A DNA stretch of 29,450 bases from Planctomycetota bacterium (GTDB taxonomy: Bacteria > Planctomycetota > Planctomycetia > Pirellulales > UBA7805). The position numbers and the translations under genes were made by a program. The notes beneath the pieces were generated by a model. It saw nothing but the letters and a program-made list of their open reading frames with translations. It searched no databases and was not told the origin of the DNA. Positions 15,287 through 23,341 of the stretch are shown in pieces (within the stretch, counting starts at the first letter, position 1; each line of letters begins with the position of its first letter). The DNA lies in the NCBI GenBank assembly GCA_030605285.1, contig JAUWIQ010000001.1, positions 1 to 29,450 on the forward strand. Direction: 5' to 3'.

Positions 15287-16642
15287 TCACTCTGAAGTCC
15301 CACACTCTGAAGTCCCACACTCTGAAGTCCCATTGCCTGTCTGATCGAGCGTCACGAGTTCGGAATTTTCCATCGGTTGCACGCCGCGCAGCGGAAGCCC
15401 ATCTCGGTAGGCATCAAAGTCGTTAAACCAGTGTTTCTTGGCAAATCGGTAGACAAAACTCCGCTCCGGTATTTCGTGCCCCTCATCCCACTGGCTGCTG
15501 CGTGGCGTCATTGCCGTAAGTTCCGCCCACGCCGTTCCCCGAGCCGTGGTGTCCCGCGCCGAATGCTTCTCTACCAGTTGTTCGATCAAATCGGGCCGCT
15601 CTAAAACAATGCAGCCGCGTGTCGATGAAGCCGCCATCTCGCGAAAGTCGCTGAGAAATTCTGAACCAATAAAAGTATCCCGGAGCGAACGTGGCTCATG
15701 AATAGACTCGGTGGCAAACTGCACAATAGGGCACGGCTCGACGTCTCCCCAGGGACTGATATGGTGAGAGATCCCCGTCGCTGCCGGGCAAAGGGCGACT
15801 CCTTCGTGATTGTAGTAGGCATCGACGACACCGATCGGTTTCTCCGCGCGCGTATCGACAACAAACTGGCGCACACGCCGCTGCTGTTGCGGTGAAAGCG
15901 CTAAGTCCGGATTGGCATCCGGGCCCACGGGACGATAGGTATGAAACCAGACATACATGACACCTAGGTCGATCAGACGGTCTACCCATGCTTCCTTGAC
16001 GAGGTCATCGATATTGGTCCGGCAGACACTTGTTGCAACCCCCGTCAACAATTTGTGTTTGATACTGTTGTGCAGTCCTTCCATCGTCTTATTCAGAACG
16101 CCACTGCGACCACGTCGTTGATCACTGACAAACTCATTACCCTCGACACTGATCAGCGGTGTCACGTTACCCAATCGCCGCAACTCTTTAGCAACTTCGT
16201 CGGTAATGAAGTGGCCATTGGTAAATACCTGGAAATAGGCATCGGGATGGCGGGCAAGAACAGGCAAAAGTCCGGGATGCATAAAGGGCTCGCCACCAAG
16301 AATCCCGAAGAAACTATTGCCGAGTTCCTTGGCCTCTCGGATCATCCGATCGAGCGCGTCCATCTCCATCGCCTTCTGCGGAGCGGCGACGTCAACCCAG
16401 CAACCCTGGCACCGCAGGTTGCAACTATTGATGATGGAAATATAAAGAAAGGGTGGAAAATATTCTCCCTGTTTGAGTCGCCGTTTGAACCGTTCCACAG
16501 AACGGATCCCCTTAAATCCCATATTCCAAAGAAATTTCCAGACCAGACGCTTGTCGGTCTCGAGCAACACACGCTTGGCCATTTGTAAGTACATGGTTAA
16601 AATCTTAATGTTGTCGCCGTCTGGCGTAAAAGGCCATAGCAA
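15287..16642 (-). CDS. Radical SAM protein with C-terminal SPASM-like cysteines
   Basis: This 451-residue protein has the radical SAM motif CNLRCQGCW (C74, C78, C81), GGEPF (116-120) and further strands of the partial TIM barrel. Additional cysteines C285, C304 and C344 (LCPAATG, DVEPCPI, RGCIV) resemble a SPASM/twitch auxiliary cluster region. The start at 16642 is supported by a GAGG about 7 nt upstream and a promoter candidate at 16671-16700; ATGs at 16594 and 16582 are alternatives. The last 15 residues are the repeat GTSEC-GTSEC-GTSE, encoded by a 15-bp tandem repeat that ends at the TGA. It lies between the two plus-strand arms of the locus and converges with the ferredoxin gene. The substrate is unknown; it is not an obvious HpnH. 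Confidence 0.87.
   Translation of the reverse strand: MLWPFTPDGDNIKILTMYLQMAKRVLLETDKRLVWKFLWNMGFKGIRSVERFKRRLKQGEYFPPFLYISIINSCNLRCQGCWVDVAAPQKAMEMDALDRMIREAKELGNSFFGILGGEPFMHPGLLPVLARHPDAYFQVFTNGHFITDEVAKELRRLGNVTPLISVEGNEFVSDQRRGRSGVLNKTMEGLHNSIKHKLLTGVATSVCRTNIDDLVKEAWVDRLIDLGVMYVWFHTYRPVGPDANPDLALSPQQQRRVRQFVVDTRAEKPIGVVDAYYNHEGVALCPAATGISHHISPWGDVEPCPIVQFATESIHEPRSLRDTFIGSEFLSDFREMAASSTRGCIVLERPDLIEQLVEKHSARDTTARGTAWAELTAMTPRSSQWDEGHEIPERSFVYRFAKKHWFNDFDAYRDGLPLRGVQPMENSELVTLDQTGNGTSECGTSECGTSE
15288..15332. repeat. Three perfect tandem copies of a 15-bp unit at a stop codon
   Basis: The unit CACTCTGAAGTCCCA (plus strand) occurs at 15288-15302, 15303-15317 and 15318-15332. On the minus strand it is in frame with the radical SAM gene and encodes repeated GTSEC. 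The final copy supplies the TGA stop (15287-15289). It is the second array in the window lying exactly at a gene's 3' end. Confidence 0.95.
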
Positions 16643-16670
16643 GGCCTCAATCTGCTGTCAAACTGTTCTG

Positions 16671-16700
16671 ATTATACCGAGGAAAATAGCGTACCGTCAG
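16671..16700 (-). promoter_or_regulatory. Candidate promoter for the radical SAM gene
   Basis: On the minus strand, CTGACG (16695-16700) and a perfect TATAAT (16671-16676) are 18 bp apart. A start near 16664 would give a leader of about 22 nt carrying GAGG before the ATG at 16642. The region 16643-16852 is shared with the divergent terpene cyclase gene, for which no convincing promoter boxes were seen. Confidence 0.45.
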
Positions 16701-16852
16701 GGATGTCAAGGCCCACTATCTCGACAGTTGTGAGGCGAGTGTTTACAGTGGATAGCTCGACTGATGGAGCCCCCCTCCTCACGACAGGCAGAGCGCCGGA
16801 CAGCATCGCAACCTTCGAAGCACCCCTGGCATACTAAGTACCGCTGGCATCC

Positions 16853-18772
16853 ATGGTCGAAAGACTTCTTAACGCTTACAAGACCGTTCGGGCCGATCTC
16901 TTGTCGGCTGCTGCGCCAGCAGGTCACTGGAGGGGCGAACTTTCAAGTTCTCCGCTTGCTACCGCAACGGCAATCAGTGCGCTAGCAATCTGTGAACTGG
17001 AAACGCAGAGAAAAAACCGCCTTGATGAAGATTCCGCGGCGCAAATACGCCTCTTAATCTTAGCGGGGTTGAGATCTCTTGCTTCGCAGCAGAATGAGGA
17101 CGGTGGCTGGGGAGACACCGATCGCAGCGAATCGAATATCGCCACCACCATGCTGGTCCGCGCGGCATTCCAACTGACCGGCGTACCGGCCAACCCGGTA
17201 AATATATTGCCAAAGATGGATGCCTATATCTACCGAAATCAGGGCATCCGCGGATTGCGCCGCCGCTACGGTCGTGACAAAACATTTGCCGTCCCAATCC
17301 TGGCCAACTACGCGATCGCTGGCTTGATACCGTGGAGGAAAGTTCCTGCGCTACCATTTGAACTGGCTTGTCTGCCTCAATGGGCCCATCGACTTTTGCG
17401 TCTTCCGGTTGTCAGTTATGCCATCCCCGCACTCGTGGCGATCGGACTCGTCCGTTTTTTCCATGCTCCCCCGCTCAACCCAGTCTTCAGATATCTACGA
17501 AAGAAATGTGCTGAGAGGGCACTACGGATCGTCGCAGCGATGCAACCCAGCAGCGGCGGTTTTCTTGAGGCCGTCCCCCTGACCAGTTTTATCGCGATGG
17601 GACTTGCGTCTGCAGGCTATGCAGATCATCGCATCGTTAAATCCGCACTCGCTTTCCTTGTCAATTCAGTGCGCGCGGATGGTAGTTGGTCAATCGATAG
17701 CAATTTATCAGTTTGGGTTACAAGCCTCAGCGTCAACGCACTGGCGGTGGAAAAAGAAAATCTCGACGAGCTTGACTGCCAACAATGGCTCCTGGCACAG
17801 CAGCACTTACACAAACATGCCTATTCGGGGGCAACTGCTGGTGGTTGGTCCTGGACCGATCTGCCCGGAGGCGTACCGGATGCTGACGATACTGCAGGTG
17901 CCCGGTTGGCCCTCTCCGCGATGGGTCGTCACCACGCGACCTGTCAAGCAGGTGCCATACCGGAACGAATTTCGACTGCTGCCACCGCAGGCATCGACTG
18001 GCTCCTCAACCTGCAAAATGACGATGGGGGCTGGCCCACATTCTGTCGTGGTTGGGGTAAACTAACATTCGACCGCAGTGGTACGGATTTGACCTCGCAC
18101 GTAATTCGCGCACTCCAGGTCTGGTATGTAAATTTCGATCATCGACAAGACCAGCCGACGCTTGATCGTGAATTGCGCGCGGGGAAAATCGTGTCGGCCA
18201 TTGATCGTGGGCTTGAATTTCTACGGGAGACTCAGAGTGAGAAGGGCTACTGGATCCCACTCTGGTTTGGCAACGAGTTCCAACCACAACAAATCAATCC
18301 GTTCTATGGAACGGCTCGCGTATTGATGGCCTACCGAGATTTGGGAAAACTCGATACCGAAGAGGCGCAACGAGGATTCGACTGGCTCCTGACCGCTCAG
18401 GACATTGGCGGGGGATGGGGAGGCAGTGGTCGACATATCGCTAAGGGAACTCCCCATCGTGCGTCGAGTGTGGAGGAAACTGCCTTGGCAATCGAGGCAC
18501 TGCTAAGCCATCCCCGACTCGATCGCGATCCATCGGTGCAACATATGGTTCAGAAAGGACTTGCATGGTTAACGGATGCGATTGAGCGCAATACGCACGA
18601 GAACGGCTCACCTATCGGTTTGTACTTTGCGAAGCTTTGGTATTATGAGAGGCTATATCCGTTGGTTTTTGCCACCTCGGCACTGGCACGCGCCATCCAA
18701 ACCTTTTCGGCAGAACCCGACCTCCACCAGAGAGTCCGCCGCGATCGTGTCGTCGATGTGGCCCCCATGTAA
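16853..18772 (+). CDS. Class II terpene cyclase, squalene-hopene cyclase family
   Basis: This 639-residue protein has the length and organisation of squalene-hopene cyclases. The catalytic DxDD acid motif is D343-A-D345-D346 (VPDADDT). QW-type repeats are visible as QNEDGGW (80-86), VRADGSW (273-279), QNDDGGW (388-394) and QDIGGGW (516-522). The C-terminal landmarks WFGNEF, NPFYGTARVL and KLWYYERLYPLVF also match the family. Class II cyclases protonate a polyene or epoxide and cascade it into rings; SHC is monotopic at the membrane. Residues 1-40 (KTVRADLLSAA, GHWRGEL) fit the family's opening. The substrate could be squalene or another polyprenyl chain. The next gene, a polyprenyl diphosphate synthase fusion, begins 4 bp after the stop. 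Confidence 0.9.
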   Translation: MVERLLNAYKTVRADLLSAAAPAGHWRGELSSSPLATATAISALAICELETQRKNRLDEDSAAQIRLLILAGLRSLASQQNEDGGWGDTDRSESNIATTMLVRAAFQLTGVPANPVNILPKMDAYIYRNQGIRGLRRRYGRDKTFAVPILANYAIAGLIPWRKVPALPFELACLPQWAHRLLRLPVVSYAIPALVAIGLVRFFHAPPLNPVFRYLRKKCAERALRIVAAMQPSSGGFLEAVPLTSFIAMGLASAGYADHRIVKSALAFLVNSVRADGSWSIDSNLSVWVTSLSVNALAVEKENLDELDCQQWLLAQQHLHKHAYSGATAGGWSWTDLPGGVPDADDTAGARLALSAMGRHHATCQAGAIPERISTAATAGIDWLLNLQNDDGGWPTFCRGWGKLTFDRSGTDLTSHVIRALQVWYVNFDHRQDQPTLDRELRAGKIVSAIDRGLEFLRETQSEKGYWIPLWFGNEFQPQQINPFYGTARVLMAYRDLGKLDTEEAQRGFDWLLTAQDIGGGWGGSGRHIAKGTPHRASSVEETALAIEALLSHPRLDRDPSVQHMVQKGLAWLTDAIERNTHENGSPIGLYFAKLWYYERLYPLVFATSALARAIQTFSAEPDLHQRVRRDRVVDVAPM

Positions 18773-18775
18773 GAA

Positions 18776-20620
18776 ATGAGTTCTATCTTGGTATCGACTT
18801 CAAGCAAATCAGACGCGGCGGCCCCCAAAAAGCGATCCGCGCGCCGTAACACGAGCCATCTCAAACAAGTTCCCGAAACACGAGCCCTGCGCGAACAGAT
18901 TAAAGCTTGTTGTTTGAAGGCAGCCGGGCAAATGGAAAAGTCCAATCCGCTCTCCAAAGAAGAACTTGAAACGATCGCACGAGGCATCCTCACGGAGCTG
19001 GGCGAGTCCGAAGGGTACGTCGGCTGGACCATGGTCGTTCTCTCCTCGGAGTTCTGGCGGGATCAGGTTGCCGCAACACCTTATTCTCGACGCTTATTGT
19101 TACTCCCTCACTGTCTAAAACATGCGGAAGGTTGTCCGGCCGATTACGACGAGTTCGGTCTCGATTGCCGCACATGCGGTGCCTGTAGCATTGCTGATTT
19201 TCGTATCCAAGCTGAGGAACTGGGCTACAAGGTCCTCGTCGCGGAAGGCTCCCCAATCGTGATGAAAATCATTGTCGGCGGTTATGTGGATGCCATCGTG
19301 GGAGTTGCCTGCCTGAACGTTCTGGAGAAGGCAATCGACAAGTTACTGCTCGCCGGCATCCCCTGCATGGCGGTACCGCTGCATTCGAGTGACTGTCGCA
19401 ACACCTCTTTAGATGAGGACTGGTTGACAGAAATGATTTCGACACAAAAGGCACCACCGCAGATTCAAACTCGTAGTTACTTACACCTGATAAGAACTGC
19501 GGGAGAGCTTTTCGATATCGATCAATTAGAAAGACTTGCACCCCGCCTGCGGGAGGATTCCCGCCTCGCGAAGGTCAATGGCCAGGGGACTGCGGACTTG
19601 GATCCGGTTGCTTGCACTGAAGCGATTGCCTACGACTTTCTCGCCCGCGGTGGAAAACATTCCCGACCCTTTATTACCCTGGCAACCTACGATGCGCTGC
19701 AGGAAGGGCATGCCACGCTTCCGGATGGAGCCGAGCATTGCAACCAGCTTCCCGATGCCGTACGCCGCACCGCGATGTCGATCGAAACATTCCACAAGGC
19801 ATCACTGGTACACGATGATATCGAAGACGACGATTTCTATCGCTACGGCAGCGAAACTCTTCATCGGCAACATGGCACGGCAACCGCAATCAATATTGGC
19901 GACTACCTGATCGGTCTCGGCTATCGACTGGTGAGCCGGGATGCAGACCAACTGGGCCATCAGGTAGCCGCCGAAATCCTCGATGTGCTTTCTGATGCCC
20001 ATATGCGACTCTCCGAAGGCCAGGGAGCCGAACTGATGTGGCGAGATGGTCGTCAGCGCTTACTCAAACCGATTGATGCACTAAAAATCTATGCCCTCAA
20101 AACGGCGCCCGCCTTTGAAGCTGCACTACTTACTGGGCTGCGACTCGCGGGCCCTTTGGACGATTACAAAAAACCAATCAAGCAATTTGCCCGACATCTT
20201 GGGGTAGCATTTCAAATACTGAACGACCTCAAAGACTGGACGGATGACGCGGATAACAAACTTACGGCGGGCACCGATATTCTTGGCAAACGGCCTACCG
20301 TACTTTGGGCACTAGCACTTGAATCGCTATCGGAGAGCGCGCAGCAAAATATTTTGGCGCTCTTCGACCAGGATCCTTCTACGGAGACGCTTGTGGCTCG
20401 TGTCAGTGAGCTCTATCTTGCAGCCGATGTGTTCCAAAAGGCCGCACAACTCGTCGATAAATACCAGCAGCGAGCCGAAGAAATTGCAGATAAGATCGAA
20501 CCTGAAAGTTTGCGCCGTTTGCTGTATTACCTGATCGATACCGTTTTATATCGAGGCAACTCCAACCTCCCTGAACTGCCGGTCGTCCAGATAAGTGCCA
20601 ATGCAACCTCGCAAGTCTGA
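18776..20620 (+). CDS. DUF116-polyprenyl diphosphate synthase fusion
   Basis: This 614-residue protein has two domains. Residues about 85-225 match DUF116: LLLLPHCLKHAEGCPADYD and CRTCGACSIADF, with C113, C120, C131, C134, C137 and C179 as a likely metal or Fe-S ligand set. Residues about 275-600 form a trans-type isoprenyl diphosphate synthase with GGKHSRP (292-298), a first aspartate-rich motif DDIEDDD (347-353) and a second, variant one, NDLKD (483-487, usually DDxxD). The synthase half should condense IPP with allylic diphosphates to an unknown chain length. The DUF116 function is unknown. The ATG follows the cyclase stop by 3 nt without its own Shine-Dalgarno, so translational coupling is likely. 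The fusion is continuous in one frame. Confidence 0.9.
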   Translation: MSSILVSTSSKSDAAAPKKRSARRNTSHLKQVPETRALREQIKACCLKAAGQMEKSNPLSKEELETIARGILTELGESEGYVGWTMVVLSSEFWRDQVAATPYSRRLLLLPHCLKHAEGCPADYDEFGLDCRTCGACSIADFRIQAEELGYKVLVAEGSPIVMKIIVGGYVDAIVGVACLNVLEKAIDKLLLAGIPCMAVPLHSSDCRNTSLDEDWLTEMISTQKAPPQIQTRSYLHLIRTAGELFDIDQLERLAPRLREDSRLAKVNGQGTADLDPVACTEAIAYDFLARGGKHSRPFITLATYDALQEGHATLPDGAEHCNQLPDAVRRTAMSIETFHKASLVHDDIEDDDFYRYGSETLHRQHGTATAINIGDYLIGLGYRLVSRDADQLGHQVAAEILDVLSDAHMRLSEGQGAELMWRDGRQRLLKPIDALKIYALKTAPAFEAALLTGLRLAGPLDDYKKPIKQFARHLGVAFQILNDLKDWTDDADNKLTAGTDILGKRPTVLWALALESLSESAQQNILALFDQDPSTETLVARVSELYLAADVFQKAAQLVDKYQQRAEEIADKIEPESLRRLLYYLIDTVLYRGNSNLPELPVVQISANATSQV

Positions 20621-21140
20621 GCTTTCCGCCCTGGTTTCTCTCTTCTACAACGATCCTGCGGCACTGGGAGAGATGACTCCGATCGCAGCCTCCGAGATGC
20701 CTGAGGCATACCGGCAGATGCTTGCCCATCAAGAGCATATGACGGTGGCGATGGAGGCACGGCACGAGAGCATTGTCGATGTCGATATTCTGGAGACGAC
20801 CGTAGCGGGAAACACTTACTCGCGCAAGATACTTCTCCGCCGTCAACGAGATCGTGCAGTCGTGCAGTTCGGAATTTTGCGAGTAAATTTGTCCCTCTTA
20901 TCCGAGGCGGTCCGGAAGGAAATCGAGCAGCAAATGCGACCCTTGGGACGAATTTTGGTGCGTCACAATGTGATGCGGAGTGTTCATCTCGATCAGCTCT
21001 GGCGCGTGGTGCCTGGCGACGATTTGAGGAATATTTTTGAATGCAAAGCATCCGATGTCACTTATGGCCGCACAGCAGCAATTGACCTCAGCGGCCACAG
21101 AGCGGTCGACGTGCTTGAAATTGTCGTTCCAGAACGCTGA
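20595..21140 (+). CDS. UbiC-like chorismate pyruvate-lyase family protein
   Basis: From the GTG at 20595 this is 181 residues; the ATG at 20601 is an equally possible start. Both overlap the end of the synthase gene (stop 20618-20620). The fold family is chorismate lyase (UbiC/DUF98), which converts chorismate to 4-hydroxybenzoate and pyruvate. Family landmarks are SRKILL (R77, aligned by eye with the catalytic Arg of UbiC), PLGR (116-119) and LEIVVPE with E175, matching the catalytic Glu near the UbiC C-terminus. Retention of these residues argues for an active enzyme. Together with a prenyl diphosphate synthase it suggests an aromatic or meroterpenoid component, but no UbiA-type prenyltransferase is in the window. 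Position-based alignment is mine and approximate. Confidence 0.72.
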   Translation: MPMQPRKSELSALVSLFYNDPAALGEMTPIAASEMPEAYRQMLAHQEHMTVAMEARHESIVDVDILETTVAGNTYSRKILLRRQRDRAVVQFGILRVNLSLLSEAVRKEIEQQMRPLGRILVRHNVMRSVHLDQLWRVVPGDDLRNIFECKASDVTYGRTAAIDLSGHRAVDVLEIVVPER

Positions 21141-21165
21141 TTTTTTGCTGGTCAAGTAAAATGAA

Positions 21166-21187
21166 CATCCTAAAATGGGATAGGATG
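21166..21187. promoter_or_regulatory. Inverted repeat upstream of the flavin oxidoreductase
   Basis: CATCCTA (21166-21172) and TAGGATG (21181-21187) form a perfect 7-bp inverted repeat with an 8-bp centre, about 20 bp before the start codon. It could be an operator or a small leader hairpin. TAAAAT boxes lie nearby, but no well-spaced -35 was found. Confidence 0.4.
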
Positions 21188-21206
21188 CGATTTAATAGGA
21201 ACCCAT

Positions 21207-22457
21207 TTGCAAATGTCTGATTCGTTTGATTGTATCGTTCTCGGCGCAGGCCCGGCAGGTTCGGCAGCTGCGGCGCTGGTCGCGGAGGCAGGCTTTAAGA
21301 CCCTCCTGCTGGAGCGTGACAAGATGCCACGTTTTCACGTCGGCGAGTCGCTGATGCCCGAAACCTATTGGCCCCTGAAGCGACTCGGGGTCCTGGACCA
21401 GCTCAAAGCGAGCAGCCATCCGCAGAAACACAGTGTCCAGTTCGTGAGCTATACGGGCCATGCGTCGACGCCCTTTTATTTTCAGCAACATGATGAGCGG
21501 GAGTGTTCGCAGACCTGGCAAGTCGTGCGGGGCGAATTCGATCATATGTTATTTAAGAATGCAATTGCCAAGGGTGCCGACTGCCGAGACGAGACTCGAG
21601 TTGTCGAAGTACTATTCGAAAAAGACTACCCGCGGGCTCGCGGTGTCCGCATTATTTCTCCGCAGGGAACCCACGAGGAAATTGACGCCTCGGTCGTCAT
21701 TGACGCAACCGGGCAGCAGTCTCTTCTCGCCAACGCATTGGGCATTCGGCACAACGATCCCAAGATGCGAAAGGGCGCGATTTGGAATTACTATCAGGGC
21801 GCCCAACGTGACCGTGGGATCGATGCGGGGGCCACAATCATCCTCCACACCAAAGACAAGCAGTCCTGGTTCTGGTTCATCCCACTCGCTGGAGGCAGTA
21901 CGAGTATTGGCCTCGTTGGCGACACCGATTACCTGTTCAAGGGACGAGGTAAACCAGCCGCGATATTTGAGGAAGAACTCACCCGCTGCCCTGCCCTGCA
22001 AGCGCGACTCGGAAAAGCACGGCCTACTGAGGATTTCCATGTCGCGAGAGAATTTTCCTACAAATCCAGTCAGGCCGCCGGGGACGGCTGGGTATTGATC
22101 GGGGATGCCTATGGATTTATCGATCCCGTCTACTCCTCCGGCGTATTCTTTGCGCTAAAGACGGGTGAACTTGCCGCGGATTGCGTCATTGAAGGGCTCC
22201 GAACCAAAGATACTTCGGCAGCGCAGTTAGGCAGTTGGGCAGAGCAATTCGATGTCGCGGCCAATCTGGTTCGTAAGCTGGTCGCCGCCTTCTACACGGA
22301 CGGTTTCAGCTTCGGAAAGTTCATTAAGGCCCATCCTGAGCATCTGGGCAATTTAACGGACCTGCTCATCGGCCGTATTTTTCACCCCGAGGCGAGTAAT
22401 ATCTTTCAAGACATGGATACGTGGCTAGCAGAAGCAACGCTATCACAAAAAACCTGA
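21207..22457 (+). CDS. FAD-dependent oxidoreductase, flavin halogenase-like
   Basis: This 416-residue protein (from the TTG at 21207, which has AGGA 6 nt upstream; ATG at 21213 is the alternative) is a group A-type flavoprotein. It shows GAGPAG (13-18), GESLMPE (46-52), VVIDATG and GDAYGFIDP. Two signatures used for flavin-dependent halogenases are present: WFWFIP (221-226, matching WxWxIP) and FIDPVYSSG (304-312, matching FxxPxxSxG). K74 in HPQKHSVQF is a candidate for the halogenase lysine. Geranylgeranyl-reductase-like and non-halogenating relatives share much of this scaffold, so halogenation is a hypothesis. It is the last gene of the right arm of the locus, 66 bp after the UbiC-like gene. 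Confidence 0.82.
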   Translation: MQMSDSFDCIVLGAGPAGSAAAALVAEAGFKTLLLERDKMPRFHVGESLMPETYWPLKRLGVLDQLKASSHPQKHSVQFVSYTGHASTPFYFQQHDERECSQTWQVVRGEFDHMLFKNAIAKGADCRDETRVVEVLFEKDYPRARGVRIISPQGTHEEIDASVVIDATGQQSLLANALGIRHNDPKMRKGAIWNYYQGAQRDRGIDAGATIILHTKDKQSWFWFIPLAGGSTSIGLVGDTDYLFKGRGKPAAIFEEELTRCPALQARLGKARPTEDFHVAREFSYKSSQAAGDGWVLIGDAYGFIDPVYSSGVFFALKTGELAADCVIEGLRTKDTSAAQLGSWAEQFDVAANLVRKLVAAFYTDGFSFGKFIKAHPEHLGNLTDLLIGRIFHPEASNIFQDMDTWLAEATLSQKT

Positions 22458-22767
22458 GGTCTTCTCCGAAATCCTCGTAATCACTTGATGTGCCGACCCA
22501 TTGGACGCAGAAGTTCCCGGGTTCGAACTAAGTCTCCAATCGGGGATCCTCATGATTCCGGAAATAGGGTTCCCTGGTAAAGTTTAACGTTTGCAGAAAT
22601 TTTCCTGTTCAGGCAAACCTTTCCTGTTCTCCGCCTTATCTTTTATTTACTCCGGGCATACTCCGATGAAGAATAGCGTGGATTGCTTTTAAGAGAAACC
22701 TATCTGCGCTTCAATCACACACCCGCACATCTCAATTACACACCCGATTTCCCGGAGATTACAAACT
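22458..22767. promoter_or_regulatory. 310-bp intergenic region with direct repeats
   Basis: No gene is supported. TCAATCACACACCCG (22711-22725) and TCAATTACACACCCG (22732-22746) are 15-bp direct repeats with one mismatch, spaced exactly 21 bp start to start, or two DNA helical turns. They end 21 bp before the next ATG. A second pair, TTTCCTGTTC, occurs near 22600-22609 and 22620-22629. No consensus promoter was identified with confidence. Confidence 0.5.
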
Positions 22768-23274
22768 ATGACATCCTTCAATCAGCTAACCAAGATCATT
22801 GCTTGTCTGGCACTGGCCATGATGATCTTTGGCCAACCAATCAGCCTGATTGCGGCGACTCCCATGATCGCGAACGAGCCCGCAATCGATGTTGCATTAC
22901 GTGGCCAGAATGAATTGTACGGTCAAGTCGTCGATAAAAACGGCTTGCCTATTTCGGGTGTCGTTGTTGTTTTCGAAGACGGACAAAAATCATCCGCTGT
23001 TGAGACGATCACCGACGAACAAGGGCGTTTTGCCTTTGCAAGCGTACCTGCCGGTGCATCGCTTATCCAAGTGGGTGATACCAGCACGAGTGTACGTACC
23101 TGGGCTGTGAATACCGCTCCCCCCTCGGCCCAACAAGTGGTCGTCGTAAGTACCTCACCGCCCGTCCGTGGACACGCTAGTGCCGGTTGTCTGACGCGTC
23201 GAGGTGTTGCAGCACTGGCTATCTGGGGTACTGCAGTCGGTATTGGGATCTGGCACGGCGTAGCCAGCAAGTAG
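22768..23274 (+). CDS. Small secreted protein with carboxypeptidase-regulatory-like domain
   Basis: This 168-residue protein has a signal peptide (MTSFNQLTKIIACLALAMMI, cleavage probably near LIAATP). Residues about 48-100 form a beta-sandwich of the CarbopepD_reg type: ELYGQVVDKNGLPISGVVVV, then TDEQGRFAFASVPAG. The C-terminus has one hydrophobic segment (GVAALAIWGTAVGIGIW) ending in a short basic tail, suggesting membrane attachment. GGAG lies about 9 nt before the ATG. The gene stands alone with repeats in its upstream region and a strong terminator behind it, so it is probably monocistronic. The function is unknown; such domains usually mediate binding at the cell surface. Confidence 0.82.
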   Translation: MTSFNQLTKIIACLALAMMIFGQPISLIAATPMIANEPAIDVALRGQNELYGQVVDKNGLPISGVVVVFEDGQKSSAVETITDEQGRFAFASVPAGASLIQVGDTSTSVRTWAVNTAPPSAQQVVVVSTSPPVRGHASAGCLTRRGVAALAIWGTAVGIGIWHGVASK

Positions 23275-23307
23275 TCTGCTGAGATCAGACAAAAATCTGA
23301 CCATCCG

Positions 23308-23341
23308 AAGCCCGGTCCTGCTCCAAGGACCGGGCTTTTTT
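23308..23341 (+). terminator. Rho-independent terminator
   Basis: AAGCCCGGTCCT and AGGACCGGGCTT form a perfect 12-bp stem around a 6-nt loop (GCTCCA), followed by a run of six T. It lies 34 bp after the stop of the secreted protein gene. Confidence 0.95.

Noticed and set aside
16656..16661. Minus-strand TTGACA as the -35 of the radical SAM gene
   Set aside because: The matching -10 would be TATGGC over the start codon; the CTGACG/TATAAT pair upstream fits better.
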